From Isoetes taiwanensis (lineage: Eukaryota; Streptophyta; Lycopodiopsida; Isoetales; Isoetaceae), in assembly GCA_021234155.1 (NCBI GenBank), contig JAJEKV010000039.1, positions 2,294,001 through 2,358,000 of the forward strand: a stretch of 64,000 bases of DNA, in the 5' to 3' direction. Shown one piece after another: positions 23,729-34,661 of the stretch. Under the pieces are notes generated by a model that had not been told where the DNA came from, did no database searches, and worked only from the letters and a program-made list of their open reading frames with translations. A program made the translations under genes and the position numbers. The stretch's first letter is position 1, and each line of letters begins with the position of its first letter.

Positions 23729-24235
23729 ATGGCAATGAAGCTTACATTTGTTTTCATATTATCGATGACAGTGATAACAATTATGATGCATTCTGTAAAT
23801 GCTCATCACGTCACAACCCCAGTGGCCAAGGTAGAAAATGTAATTGATTTGCAATTCTACTTACATAATGTGGTAACAGGTACAGGAGCAATAGATGTGC
23901 AATCAGGAGGGCCACTCTTCAATGGAACATCCTTCCAGTTTGGGCAGGGTTTTACGATTGATCATCTACTCACTTCTGGACCGTCAAATACCGGCATTGG
24001 TGCTTTAGCATCACTCGATGCCTTGTCAGTTTTTGTTGATTTCACAATCGTTCTTCAAGATGGTACATTCAATATTCATGGCATTGACCGCATTACTAAT
24101 GCGAAACGCACTGTTGCTGTAGCCGGTGGTACTGGTGCATATAAGTACGCTACTGGCTTTGTAGACGTCACCAACTTCTCTGTTGATGGACCCAACTTTA
24201 TTGTCCTTTATAAAGTGCATATGAAACTACTCTAA
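23729..24235 (+). CDS. Dirigent protein, intact
   Basis: A single-exon gene of 168 residues. Residues 1-24 (MAMKLTFVFILSMTVITI, ending VNA) form a signal peptide, so the protein is secreted to the cell wall. The dirigent beta-barrel follows: LQFYLHNVVTGTGA, FQFGQGFTIDHLLTSGPS, FVDFTIVLQDGTFNIHG, VAGGTGAYKYATGF and FIVLYKVHM. Dirigent proteins steer radical coupling of monolignols or related phenolics without being oxidases. The substrate cannot be read from sequence. I chose the ATG at 23729 because it opens the signal peptide. No stop or frameshift is present. Its 3' two thirds are duplicated as a pseudogene at 14862-15189. Confidence 0.92.
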   Translation: MAMKLTFVFILSMTVITIMMHSVNAHHVTTPVAKVENVIDLQFYLHNVVTGTGAIDVQSGGPLFNGTSFQFGQGFTIDHLLTSGPSNTGIGALASLDALSVFVDFTIVLQDGTFNIHGIDRITNAKRTVAVAGGTGAYKYATGFVDVTNFSVDGPNFIVLYKVHMKLL

Positions 24236-24337
24236 TTTTATACTTGCTAGAATAAGACAGCTACAATTTCATATAGACATTGTAGTATAGAAGATACTTT
24301 TATAGCATATATGTATTCCATTGTCCCAATGAACGTT

Positions 24338-24383
24338 TAATAATAATAATGATGATGATGATCTCCTCCTCCTCCTCCTCCTA
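24338..24383. repeat. Short compound microsatellite (AAT)n(GAT)n(CTC)n
   Basis: Counterpart of the longer array at 15296-15382. Confidence 0.9.
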
Positions 24384-24394
24384 ACTACTTAACT

Positions 24395-25689
24395 GACATG
24401 GACATCTCTCTTTTATTTTTATGTAAATTTTGCAATTTTTGAATTGGTCATTATGCCAAAACTCTGGGTGGTAGAGCCTAAAGTATATTACTGGCTTGAT
24501 GCTTTTCTTGCAGCCCAGAAGTTGTTTTCTAGAAAAAATGTGACAATTATCAGGTTAGACTGTCACTGGCATGCGGTGGAGATCGTCTGAATTTTATCTA
24601 TTGTGTTGGTAGAAACTCTGATTGACCTTCGTGAATGGTAAAAAAATCAGAGTGGCTAGCTTGATTTTCTGGTAGATCTAGGCCTGTTTAAGCAAGTACA
24701 GAGGGAAGAAGATCCTTTGTCGTCCCAGCATCAGATGTTAAGCAGATTTCAAGCTAGTAAATCATGTCTTGTTCCATTTGGTATGGGTTTTAGGTGATGT
24801 CAATGTAGACAAGAATTCTATCCAGGCACCTTCGACTACCTCCATCGCTCATTATGAGGAAGAAGAAGTTGAAGGTAATAAGTTATAAAGATTGAGCCAT
24901 CTTCTGAAAGTCGCTTGAGCTTTGTGAAGAAGACAAACACTGGAGGTTAAAAGAAAAAATTGACTAAGAAGATTATGGAATGCTTTTTTGGGGAGGTATG
25001 AACATTTTATAACACGCATTAGATGTTCTATATCAGTAAGGATTATGCAATGGCTTAACATCTAAGCTTTGTCAGCTCATGTAGGGTTCAATTAATATTA
25101 ACAAAACTTCATGACAAAAATTTCTCACACTTGCAGACATATTTGGGAAAACAAGCTTGGGAAATGGAAAAAGTATGCTCTAGAAGCATTGCAGCATTAT
25201 TTAGGTCCCAAGCTGCTTTCAGCTGAGATTCGAATCTCAACAGAGCTCTTGACGAAGCTTGCAAATGGAAAGAGCCTTACACATAAGGAGTGACAAGAGC
25301 TTACAAGCATTGCAGCTGTTATTTAGGCTGATTATGGAGCTTTTGTTACCTGTATCTTTCAAGCTTTTTCCAAACATGATTTTGTCAACATTTTGAGACA
25401 AGGAAGGAAGGAAGAAAGGAAGTATAATTTAACATCTGCGGATGCCAAATCGGCCTATGGGACGGTACATGCCAGACACAAGCAAACACAAACAAAACAA
25501 AAGACACAAAAAGCTAGTGTACAATGTATCCCTACTACCGGGATGAAAAAACCTCCACATGGGAGGAAAAACCCTAGTAGTAGATCTCAGATCCCCTATC
25601 CTATAAGAGATGTTCTGATGGTGGAGACTTGCAGAATGTAGGATCCGAGGCGTGCCATCATTGGTGATGCAAGCAACTGATGCAGCGGT
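24395..25689. other. Duplicated DNA without a recognised gene
   Basis: Counterpart of 15400-16689. Nothing coding can be supported. Confidence 0.4.
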
Positions 25690-26092
25690 GTCTCTGAGCG
25701 TCTAAGATCGCCACGAGCTTCTCGTATGTGCGTTTATGCCGGGCACTCCTGCAGAGTGTGATGTTCATCCTCTATTTTTTGCATGTTGCAAACCTGGCAT
25801 AACCTTTCCTCTCAGGGGATCTCTGCTCTGCACTCATGCTCCAATGGCCTGTCTCAATTATGAAATGATGGGATCCAGTTCTCATGGCAGCAATAGCTTT
25901 CCTTTTTTTTGTAGAGATATGTGCTTTCAAGTACGAATGCGGGCCATGATCAAGTGCAGGATTCACCTGACTGTGGTAGTGTGTTGTTTTAGGCTTTGCC
26001 AAAGTGGTTGCATCCCACAACATGGCCGCAAAATAGTCATTTATGTGCACAGCCTATGCTGCGGCATCTGCCATAGCTATTTATGTATGTAG
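25690..26092 (-). pseudogene. LINE C-terminal fragment, copy B (left of MITE)
   Basis: Same sequence as 16690-17100: LWDATTLAKPK, then KRKAIAAMRTGSHHFIIETG and a Cys-containing end. It connects across the inserted MITE to 26370-26830, which supplies the upstream part of the same LINE. Confidence 0.7.
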
Positions 26093-26364
26093 GGTAACTT
26101 TTTTATTGACCTACCCAGTTTTTTGACCATCACAGCACATACAAGCACCTTCACCAAATAATTTATGTCATCATCATTTGCATCACTAATATGCTAATTA
26201 TATCCTTTATATAATAGAAAACACTCATGATTTTTTGAAGGGCAATGAAGGGCTATGGAAGGGCAATGAAGGGCAGTTTGAAGGGCAATGAAGGGCAGTC
26301 AGCACCTGTGCAGCACATGTGTCGCCCACATGCTTTTTTGAGTATGTGAATTAAAAAACCACCC
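26093..26364. mobile_element. 272-bp MITE-like insertion in copy B
   Basis: Copy A has the empty site (GTATGTAGTCG). Here TGTAG is duplicated on both sides (26088-26092 and 26365-26369). The ends are inverted and A/T-rich: GGTAACTTTTTTATT on the left, and GGGTGGTTTTTTAATT on the right in reverse complement. Inside, GAAGGGCAAT-type decamers repeat five to six times at about 26237-26300. It has no coding capacity. Confidence 0.85.
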
Positions 26365-26369
26365 TGTAG

Positions 26370-26830
26370 TCGATTGATCACCTAGCGAACCACCCCTTAC
26401 AATGCTCCTGCCAGACTCTGTTAAGCCGTTGGGGCCCTTGCGCCAGTAACAAAGCCCTGAGGAGGAAGACATTGTGCATCTATTTTGTTGACCTTATAAA
26501 AGTATGCAAGATGGCTTCTCATAGCAGAATGCTGCAAAGGCCAAAATCCAGTATCATATAACAAAATTGGGTAAGGAACTGTGTCCTTGACGCCCAGGCT
26601 GTTTGTTAAGAAGGCCTTCTGCATCCTCTCCAGCTTATCCCAGGTGTTTTTACCAACTGCTGGACCCCATACCTCTACCTGATACAACAAGATTGGCTCA
26701 ACCAACGCTTTAAGCAGGTGTGCTCTCCGGGCCCAGTCATAGAGGCCTATTCTGTAGCAACTATTTCGCATGGCATACAAAGCTTTCCATCTGGCACTGA
26801 CTATTCTCTCCACACATTCACTCATAGCAT
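26370..26830 (-). pseudogene. LINE reverse transcriptase C-terminal part
   Basis: An open minus-strand frame (26421-26825) reads ARRAHLLKALVEPILLYQVE, then VWGPAVGKNTWDKLERMQKAF and LGVKDTVPYPILLYDTG. This is the segment behind the palm of LINE reverse transcriptases (usual form LLYG-E-WG, then KAFLR--LGVK). It is contiguous with the fragment at 25690-26092 apart from the MITE. Its presence past 26408, where copy A breaks, shows that copy A lost sequence. Confidence 0.82.
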
Positions 26831-28642
26831 GTTAGTAGAAAAATCGATTCCCAAATATTTCAAAGTTCTCACCACATCTACCTTCTATCTTCTATAATGC
26901 AAATCTGGGATATAATGTTGCGAGGACTAGACACTAGGAGCTTAGTTTTCTGTATATTCACTATGATGAAAGAATAGGTAGAACCAAGCCCATGCTAGGA
27001 ATGTTGTAGAACATAGTGAAGGAGTAGGAAATGAAGCATTTGTATTATGCAGCGAATGTTATTACAACATTATGTAATTTCAGAAGGGCTTTAAATAAAG
27101 GAAATCAATGTACTTAATATTTGCCATTCTTTATTATAGCCATTAAAGCATACTTGGCGTAAGCTATGGCGTTAGAATGTTCTAGAATACTTAGTTCACT
27201 GAATACTTTAAATAATAGTCTTTCTGCATCTGCCAAGCCTACCTAATGTAAGGTCTGTCAAAGCTATTTGCTTATTGAATATTATTTTCTATTGAACCTC
27301 AAAATGCAAATTACATTTCGTTTTTCTCCAAAAACCATGAAGAAAAGGAAATGCAAGCATTGAATATGTAAAATTTTACAAGACATCGTTGTAGAGATGG
27401 CTAAAGAGACCCACTTGCAATGAAGAACTTTGAAGATTTGTTGAAAACTAGATAGGTTCATCAATAAGGTTGGTACATTGGTCAATAAGGAAGTCATTGT
27501 TTGAGCACTATGTATTGATTGTGGTAAACTGCATTATGTGCACTGGTAAAGAAAATTTGAAATTTGATAAGCTCTTAAATGATGAGTTAATGACTGGATA
27601 AGATCAGCAGTTCGGTGGTGACTTATTATTCCATTGCATGAATTGCTAGCAGCTATTATACTGATAAGTACACCATGTTTAAGTAGTATATGCAAATATA
27701 TAAGAATTCAATCTATGGCATCGATGCATATACAATATAGTCTTCCAAATGAGTTGGCTGTGTAAATACATCCTTCTTTTTGTGTCTGGCCTAACATGAA
27801 TCTAATACTACCTTCTACATGTTGCAAGATCAAAATAGATGAGAAATTGATTCAATGTGAAGGCAGGGAGTGAGATATGCTTTGCAAAGTGAGGTATCTC
27901 GATCGAACAACATGGTCAGTTTTGCAGGATGAGTGTTGTTCTTACTGTGTTAGCTTTATCTTTGGCGGGTTTCACCAGTTTTATTTAGATCCTAATTTGT
28001 TGTCCTCTTAATATTCCATTTTGATTTGTTTGAACAATCCATGCATCAGGGTTTTCTCAAAGGGTGTCCAATTCATCCTCCCCCTACTACATCCTTGTGA
28101 CATTTGAGTTCGGATCCTTGTTGGATCAATCTAACGTACAAAGAGCTTTTCATGCATATTTTTCTCAGCCTCAAAGTCCTTAAGTTTTAAAAGCATGTTT
28201 TTATGCCATTTGCATGGAGATTTATAGAATCGTATAGACGCTTAGAATGTTGAAAATGAGTCAATATTTGTCTGTCCATACGGATCGATGACATGGCATA
28301 GATTTAGGGTTTTTTCGGTTGCAGATTGGGTCTGCATCATTTAGGTGGTTTACTTCTGTTCCTGATGATCTTCTTGCATAGAATTAGCGTTGTTCTTCTT
28401 GTCTGCGCCTTAAGAATCTAGTTCTTGACTCCAAAAGGACGATGTTGTACTATGGATTTCTGTTCACAAGCAATACCATTTGGTGTCTCTCATTTGTTGT
28501 GCTTTCAAGCTTGTTTGATGTTCACATTTATGCTTGTTATTCACGTTTGTATTTTGCTACCAACAAATTGTTCATGCAAAATGTTGTGGGCCCACCCCAC
28601 GGCTTCGAGCATGCAAAATAGCAGAAAAAATCTACATTTACC
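26831..28642. other. AT-rich DNA without a recognised gene
   Basis: Present only in copy B of the duplication. No family features were seen on either strand. Confidence 0.45.
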
Positions 28643-28874
28643 ATGGCTAGAAATGATGAAATAGAGATCATAATGGCCTCAAAGTGCCGATTTGTGGAGC
28701 GTTTTGAAGAAAAGAATTTCTCCACATGGAATGGAGCATGGAATTCTTGCTGGAAAATAAGAAATTTTGGGCTATTATGTGCCTCAATCAGGTTGAAAAT
28801 TCAGCAACAAGGGGTAGTAGCTATTGATGGAACAAATGGATGAAGTTCCATTTCAACACAAACTGAAGGGAATT

Positions 28875-29033
28875 TGTAACGTTCCTAACCGACATGCCCT
28901 TAGCCAACTGGGCAAAACCGTCTAGACGTTTATGAGTAGTCGCTTCTACCCCATTTATGCCGGTGTCTCGGGAACGCCCCACAGGCACATTCAAGGATCG
29001 AATACTCGAGCGGTCTACCATGGGCCCGTTACA
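28875..29033 (-). repeat. TRIM LTR (3' LTR in element orientation)
   Basis: 159 bp, bounded by TGTAACG and CGTTACA, so the LTR ends are inverted repeats of 7 bp. Confidence 0.95.
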
Positions 29034-29173
29034 GTCTCTCCCACTAGAACTATGCTCGTCCTCGAGCATCCAAGACTATACCATGTCTATGTCATACCAT
29101 GTCACAATGACTACCAAGTCTTTGCAAATTACCCATGCATATAGGCACCCATGGAGACTTGAACTCGAGACCT

Positions 29174-29185
29174 GCTCTGATACCA
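29174..29185 (-). promoter_or_regulatory. TRIM primer-binding site
   Basis: Reverse complement is TGGTATCAGAGC, complementary to the 3' end of plant initiator tRNA-Met. Confidence 0.9.
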
Positions 29186-29187
29186 AC

Positions 29188-29346
29188 TGTAACGTTCCTA
29201 ACCGACATGCCCTTAGCCAACTGGGCAAAACCGTCTAGACGTTTATGAGTAGTCGCTTCTACCCCATTTATGCCGGTGTCTCGGGAACGCCCCACAGGCA
29301 CATTCAAGGATCGAATACTCGAGCGGTCTACCATGGGCCCGTTACA
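29188..29346 (-). repeat. TRIM LTR (5' LTR in element orientation)
   Basis: Second 159-bp copy. I saw no mismatch against 28875-29033, which points to a recent insertion. Confidence 0.95.
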
Positions 29347-30013
29347 GAATTTTACTGAAAAGGATGACAGAGCTAAGCTAATGATATGCATGAACCTGGG
29401 AAATGGACTCGCTGGAATTGTTAAACATTTGAGCATTGCAAAGGAAATGTGGGAAGTTTTAGAGGCTAAACATGCACCTAAGGATGCACTCAACATGATA
29501 ATTCTCAAAAAGAAAGTGAACAATCTAGAGGTGTCACCCAAAGATACCATAGATCAACACATTTCAAAGGTATGCACTATCATCGATGCTCTGGCTGCAA
29601 TTGGGGCTCTAGTAGATCAAGACGAGCAGGTTCATAGTTTACTTGGATCCTTGACTTTAAAATTTGAGAATTTTTGTGTTACCTTAGCAAACAATGCTAA
29701 CAATTTTTACTTTGAAGAGATAGTAACCAGAATCAAGAATGAAGACCTAAGGCAAATCGACAATCAAGACTCGGGGAATCTTCCAATCTTGATTCTCTAC
29801 TTTTCACCTCAGATGGTAGACACTGGACAGATCGAAATGACAGGGATCAGCGTGACGGAGGATGTTTCACATGCTATATAGATGTGGAGCTGCTGGTCAT
29901 CTTGCAAAGTTCTGCCTTGCACTAATGCCATGCCATAACACCTCTGATACTTCTTCCATATCATCAAACTCTACATCTGCACAACCTGAACATAGCAATA
30001 CTGTTCTTGACTT

Positions 30014-30897
30014 TTGTTCACAACTAGAATTCCCTCTGCCATTCAAATTCCAAACGACCCTACCATGTGGTTTTTTTATTTCGCTGCAACCACACACATG
30101 AGCCCTTTCAAGAATCATTTTGTGGCTTACACCTTGTTGCAACCACCCGGAGAAATATCGATGGAAAACAACACACCTCGTCAAGGCCTCAGTATTGGCA
30201 TTGTTGCAATTACTTCTGAATCCACCACCAAACACATCTCCAATGTGCTATATGTTCCTGGCCTACATGTAAATCTTATTTCAGTTAGCCAAATTGCATA
30301 TTCCGGCTTTAGAATATCTTTCTCATCCAATACATCCGAAGTATTTTCTGCAGACAACAAAATCAGGATCTATGGTGCCCGTTCTGGAAATCTTTATCAA
30401 GTCTCTATTGCTCCCATTGATTGCAAAGAATACCACACTTGGCATAATCGTCTGAGGTATACTGGCTACACCAAGATGCATCATTTGCACTGTCAAGGAA
30501 GAATCCACTTTGATCAGGACCTTCTTACATTCCTTGATGACTGCTCTAGACATGTCAATGTATACCCACTATGGCAAAATTTAGAAGCTTTTGCTCATTT
30601 TTGTTCTTATATTGCTGCAACAAAAAGGCTTCTTGGCACTAAGCTTGTCACACTAAGAATAGATAATGCTGGTGAGTATTTCTCTAGTGAGTTTGCCCAA
30701 TATTGAACACTCTTAGAATCACTGATAAAACCTCTACAACCTATATGCCTGAGCAAAATGGCCGCTCTAGAAGAATCAATCGCACTCTTCTGCTTTGCAA
30801 TTTAATTTGTCCTAATTCTGAAGGGAGTTCTCTCCTTCTTGCTTTCGCTCTGACTAGAACAGAGAGACATGGCGTAAGTAGTATGCAGATCACTTAG
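30014..30897 (+). pseudogene. Copia pre-integrase and integrase fragment
   Basis: VLYVPGLHVNLISVSQIA and EYHTWHNRLRY are the end of the protease spacer and the pre-integrase His motif. The integrase core follows: TFLDDCSRHVNVYPLW (first Asp region), LVTLRIDNAGEYFSSEF (second Asp) and, after a break near 30705, TYMPEQNGRSRRINRTLL (Glu region). The N-terminal zinc motif is reduced. The sequence stops being copia-like at about 30860. Confidence 0.88.
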
Positions 30898-31284
30898 ATA
30901 CTTTTATGGTTTTAATTTCTGATGTGCATCTGGAAAGTGTAGAGCTCGCGATATAAGATGAAATCTTCATCATATGCATATTCATAAGAGCTTCCAAGCA
31001 GGAATTGCTCTTGGGCCTGCTTGTTCTGTTGAGTGGCTCGCATGGCAATTGATCAAAGGCTGTTTTGGGGTGGGGGTGGGTTATTTCTTCTCTTCCCTTC
31101 TCTGAACCCAATATATGTTGGAAGCCTGTCTCTCTTTTGCATTATGAATGGTCTTTCTTTCAATAGGGAAGCCTGTCTTTCTTTGCTTCTTCTGTATCTC
31201 TCTCTTCTTTCTAAGGACTTCTCTCATTTATCATATCCGCTTCCATCCTCCTCTTGAAACTTCTCTTTTTGACTCTCAATATAG
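30898..31284. other. End of the block unique to copy B, no gene
   Basis: Contains C/T-rich low-complexity DNA (about 31080-31260). The duplicated sequence resumes at 31285. Confidence 0.4.
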
Positions 31285-33182
31285 TTCAAGCTCCTTCGGG
31301 GTCCACTAGGCCTATACAGATTTCTTGTCTTTCCCATTTTAGGGCTTAAGACTAACTTGAGTGTACTCAATTCTCAGTAATGTGCTTATTGAGAATTTTC
31401 ATATGTATACAAGACATGTGAGGCTAGTTCACGAGGCCATTTTGAGAGGTAACAGGCTAGAACTGCGCTGGCAGTGCCCAGCAGAAGTTAGTCCTAGGGC
31501 TGTCTAACGAACTTTGGGTGATTGTTTGAGGGAGTTAGACTCATCCCATGATACTAAAACTTGGCCATAAGGTGAAGATAATATTTTGAGACAAATTGCA
31601 AAGTTTCAGACCCAGTATTGTTCTCTATACACTGTAGAAAACTTTTGCCCTTTTTTTGAGATAGGAAACTCCAATTGACCTGAATTTTTACCAGTAGGTA
31701 GGTCTCATCATGGGGAATCTGTGTTCCAAATTTCAGCTCAAAAATGAACATCTGCTACTCTTTCAACCACATCTTAGCGCCTCAATCTGACATTGGCTCA
31801 TCTCATAGAGGCGTCTAAGACCGTCTTTGGGCAGGCGTAGCAGATATCTATACCGCATGCGGATTGCTCGATATGGCACTCATAATCAGGGAATTTTAGC
31901 TTGGTATTCGATGAACGCCCACACCTCGGGATTCGTGTTCGTCCGTATATCGTGCGGGTTGGTCGATATAGCAATCAAAATGAGGAATTTCTATCTCCTT
32001 CATCGATGAACGCGTATGCCTGGTTAGATATACTCAGATCTTCTAACCCTTTTAGTGAAATCACAAAATTTCGCATGCACTGGCTCTGTCTTGACATTTC
32101 CAACTTCAATAAACTATCTCTCTTGGAGAACAAGGTATGCAAGGACGGCTTTTGGAGGGGTGCGGGGTGGTCAATATAGCAATCAAAATCGCCCCCTTCT
32201 GGTCTCCTCATCGACCAATGCGCACACTATGGTCAACATACTCAGTTGACTTCTACCCTTCACCAAATTTTTTTGGTATTTTCTTAGATTTGAGCAATTC
32301 TCAAGGCTCCTTGGTAATCCTTCTGGCATGTCAGACTCTGGTAACTAACATCAAAATAGAACTTTCTCTACTATTTACACTGTAAGTCTGGCGAGTCAAG
32401 TCTGACATCTTGTGTTCACAATAAACACACTGACCAATCTGGCTCTGGCATCGAAGGCTTAGTATTACACCTATACTAATTACCTCACATTCAAAAAAAA
32501 ATTACAACTCAGGGCCTCACAATTGGGAATGGCATTGGCGATCAATGTCACTGTCCCCGACCCTGGGCTCTTCTCTTGCATCAAACTTGTTTCGCGGTCA
32601 AACAAACCTAGCTATCGGAGAACTTCCTAGTATTACTACCGGCGATATCTAACAACTAGAAAAGCGAAATGCATCAAAATTTTCGGTATCTTTCATCAGG
32701 AGTGAGTGTCACCATCTGGGAACACTCAAATAATCTCAGCAGGGGATAAGGGAAATGTCAGGAGGAGGAATTTGATGATGAGCATGGCATGACACTTGAT
32801 TTGGAGAAGGCCTGCCAAGTTAACCCTGAAAACTTGAGCTAGATAGTGGGCTTGAGAAGTTTCAGGGCATATAAGGATAGGGAATTGGGGGCGCCACGTT
32901 AGCGTGACGGACTGACCGCTAAGTTGCACCTAAACCCCCATGTTATAGTCAACCTCACGCCATGTCTGTCACGCCTGTATGTTTGGTAATTTAATGGGAG
33001 AATTTTTCAGAAATGTTGGACATAATTGCCTCCACGACCTCTGCACTACTTACTGCATTAAACATCTCCTCCAATGAGTCAATATTCTGTGCGGGGAGAC
33101 CAGTGTGACGGACTGGCCGCTAAGTTGCAACTTAAGGGGCATGTTACAGTCAACCTTGCACCATGTCCATTACGCCCAGTTA

Positions 33183-33482
33183 GCAGATGCCGCGTCAGCC
33201 AGATGCACGAACTAACCACAGTAAAGATGAATGCTGAACGTCTAGCCCGGAGGGCTAAGACTATGACCACTGAGGTCATATGTCGACTTGTCACTAGCAC
33301 AGCTCATGCAGACTTTCTACATGTTTATGTCCTGGAACTAGTAGATAGATTTGTAAATCAGCATGAGCAGATTGCTTTGCCACTCGGGTTGTCTTCGGGA
33401 CGCTTGGAAGCAGAGCTCCAATTGAGCCAGAGGGTTAATGCAGGTAGGAGATTCCATATTATGAACGATGGCCCCAGATAAT
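33183..33482 (+). other. Coding-like stretch before the H3-like pseudogene
   Basis: An open frame to 33481 ends with LELVDRFVNQHEQIALPLGL and VNAGRRFHIMNDGPR. Its amino-acid use looks like real protein, and it starts right at the end of the segmental duplication. I do not recognise the family. It could be an upstream part of the element that carries the histone-like ORF. Confidence 0.3.
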
Positions 33483-34365
33483 CTACGATGTTGTTAGACA
33501 AGCCATCGATGCTTCAGTGGATGGTGGTGGTGGTGGTGGTGGTGGTGGTGGTGGTGGTGAGTTTGAGGAAGCTCGGCTCATGGGGTATAACCCCAAGAAC
33601 ATTTCAGACACAAGGCGGAGAAGAAGGCTTGAAGAATGGGATAGACCAGTGGGTAGGGCAGTGGAAAGATCTGATAGTTGGAAAGCTTATTACGATGAGA
33701 GGGCAGAACCGTACTCAGACACCGAAAAACGATTGCCCTTCAAGATAAACTTGAGTGGCATTTCCAGATCAGAGGGGTCTAACCCTACACGACTGCAAGG
33801 GGAAGATCAGCGGCAAGACCAAGACCAACCGCATGAGCAACAGCAAGAAGAGCAACAGTGACAGGTTAAGAAAGAGGCAATCAGAAAAGGGAAGAGGCCG
33901 AGGGCAAGTTGAGGGGAGACCTCTCGCCCATCCAACCCCCAGGTTGAAGGGGAAGAGGCTAAGAAGAAGCATGAGTACACCCTGAGGTGGGTCCACCCTA
34001 CGGACTTCCCAAGGGTGAGAACTTTCAAACCCCAAAGTAGTCAGGTACCACCGGAGAGGAGAAGCGGGAGTAGGATACCCCGCAGTTTGGAGGAGATCAG
34101 ATATTATCAGCAAAGCTGGGGTCTCCTATTACCAAAGGCAGCCTTTGCTTGGCTTGTCAGAGAGATCAATTTACAATACAAGGCCGACTTCAGGTTCTCT
34201 CTAGCAGCTATGCTCCACTTGTAGGAAGCAGCGGAGGCTGCAGTGGTTGGGTTATTGGAAGACACAAACCTCTGCGCCATCCACGCTAAGCGCGTAACTA
34301 TCCAACCTAAGGATGCTCAATTGGTAGTAAGGATTAAGCATGATCCTGTTTTTATGAGTGATTAG
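33483..34365 (+). pseudogene. Histone H3-like protein with long N-terminal region, dead copy
   Basis: One reading frame of about 294 codons carries three stops (33859, 33910, 34222). The first half has a poly-Gly run and a charged stretch (NISDTRRRRRLEEWDRP), then Gln/Glu- and Lys-rich tail sequence. The last 95 codons align over the whole H3 histone fold: the alpha-N helix SLEEIRYYQQS, then AFAWLVREINLQYKADFRF (alpha 1/loop 1), [20 protein letters not shown] (alpha 2) and [16 protein letters not shown] (alpha 3). Cys, His and Asp of the H3-H3 four-helix bundle are kept. Loop 1 has canonical H3 length, not the longer CenH3 form. The stop at 34222 replaces the Gln of the ALQEA motif by a C-to-T change. 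A similar ORF lies in the retrotransposon at 54529-55631. Confidence 0.85.
33522..33560. repeat. (GGT)n microsatellite encoding poly-Gly
   Basis: Twelve to thirteen GGT units, in frame with the H3-like ORF as glycine codons. Confidence 0.95.
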
Positions 34366-34568
34366 CCTCAAGATTGAGCACTCCTATTGTACATACCAAT
34401 TTTGTTAATACAAGAATGTTACTTTTTTGAGGTACATGTTATGAGTACTCCTTGTGTATTGTTGATTGAATTATTTCATTTTTATGTATGTTATTATCAA
34501 TTGGGGATTTGGGGTACCTTATGAGACAAGATTTTAAGTTTTGAGAAAATCCTAAAATTTTGAAGGCC

Positions 34569-34575
34569 TATAAAA
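34569..34575 (+). promoter_or_regulatory. TATA box before the second cassette ORF
   Basis: TATAAAAGGGC lies 93 bp before the ATG at 34662. A comparable box (TATAAAAATA, 56319) stands 118 bp before the related ORF at 56437. Confidence 0.5.
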
Positions 34576-34661
34576 GGGCAAACATTCCCCGCATTTTGCA
34601 CACGCTGACCTTCATACTCCCTCCCTTACCCTTAGGCGCCCGCACAGTTTCTGCATCTAAA

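Larger units (their letters stand above)
28875..29346 (-). mobile_element. TRIM (miniature LTR retrotransposon)
   Basis: Two identical-looking 159-bp LTRs enclose 154 bp. The element is 472 bp and flanked by the 5-bp duplication GAATT (28870-28874 and 29347-29351). Read on the minus strand, the LTR is followed after 2 nt by TGGTATCAGAGC (29174-29185), the initiator-tRNA-Met primer site. A purine-rich AGTGGGAGAGAC precedes the other LTR. It has no ORF, so it must be mobilised in trans. It lies in opposite orientation inside the copia gag. Confidence 0.95.
28643..29925 (+). pseudogene. Copia gag (UBN2 type), split by a TRIM and frameshifted
   Basis: The start MARNDEIEI...FEEKNFSTWNGAW is the usual copia gag N-terminus. 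The frame breaks before the TRIM (28875-29346) and resumes after it at about 29352 with NFTEKDDRAKLMICMNLGN. It continues through KEMWEVLEAKH and SLLGSLTLKFENF. The zinc knuckle near 29865-29925 (YRCGAAGHLAKFC) has its first Cys in another frame, a one-base shift. Confidence 0.85.
28643..30897 (+). mobile_element. Ty1/copia retrotransposon fragment
   Basis: Gag, a CCHC knuckle, the pre-integrase domain and part of integrase appear in copia order (integrase before any reverse transcriptase). Reverse transcriptase, RNase H and both LTRs are missing, so the element is truncated on both sides. A TRIM is inserted in gag. Confidence 0.85.
23933..33182. repeat. Segmental duplication, copy B
   Basis: Matches copy A (14862-19053), but with a MITE at 26093-26364 and a block of LINE, copia and TRIM sequence at 26409-31284. 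The match resumes at about 31285 (CAAGCTCCTTCGGGGTCC) and ends at the same motif as copy A. The resumed part 31285-33182 contains no recognisable gene. Confidence 0.93.

Noticed and set aside
26237-26300. CRISPR-like array of GAAGGGCAAT repeats
   Set aside because: Units are about 10-20 bp without unique spacers, inside a plant MITE. A simple minisatellite.
28821-29550. Minus-strand ORFs that share a long segment
   Set aside because: The shared part is just the two identical TRIM LTRs.
33488-33748. ORF with a poly-Val run
   Set aside because: It is the out-of-frame reading of the GGT repeat. The coding-like frame reads it as poly-Gly.
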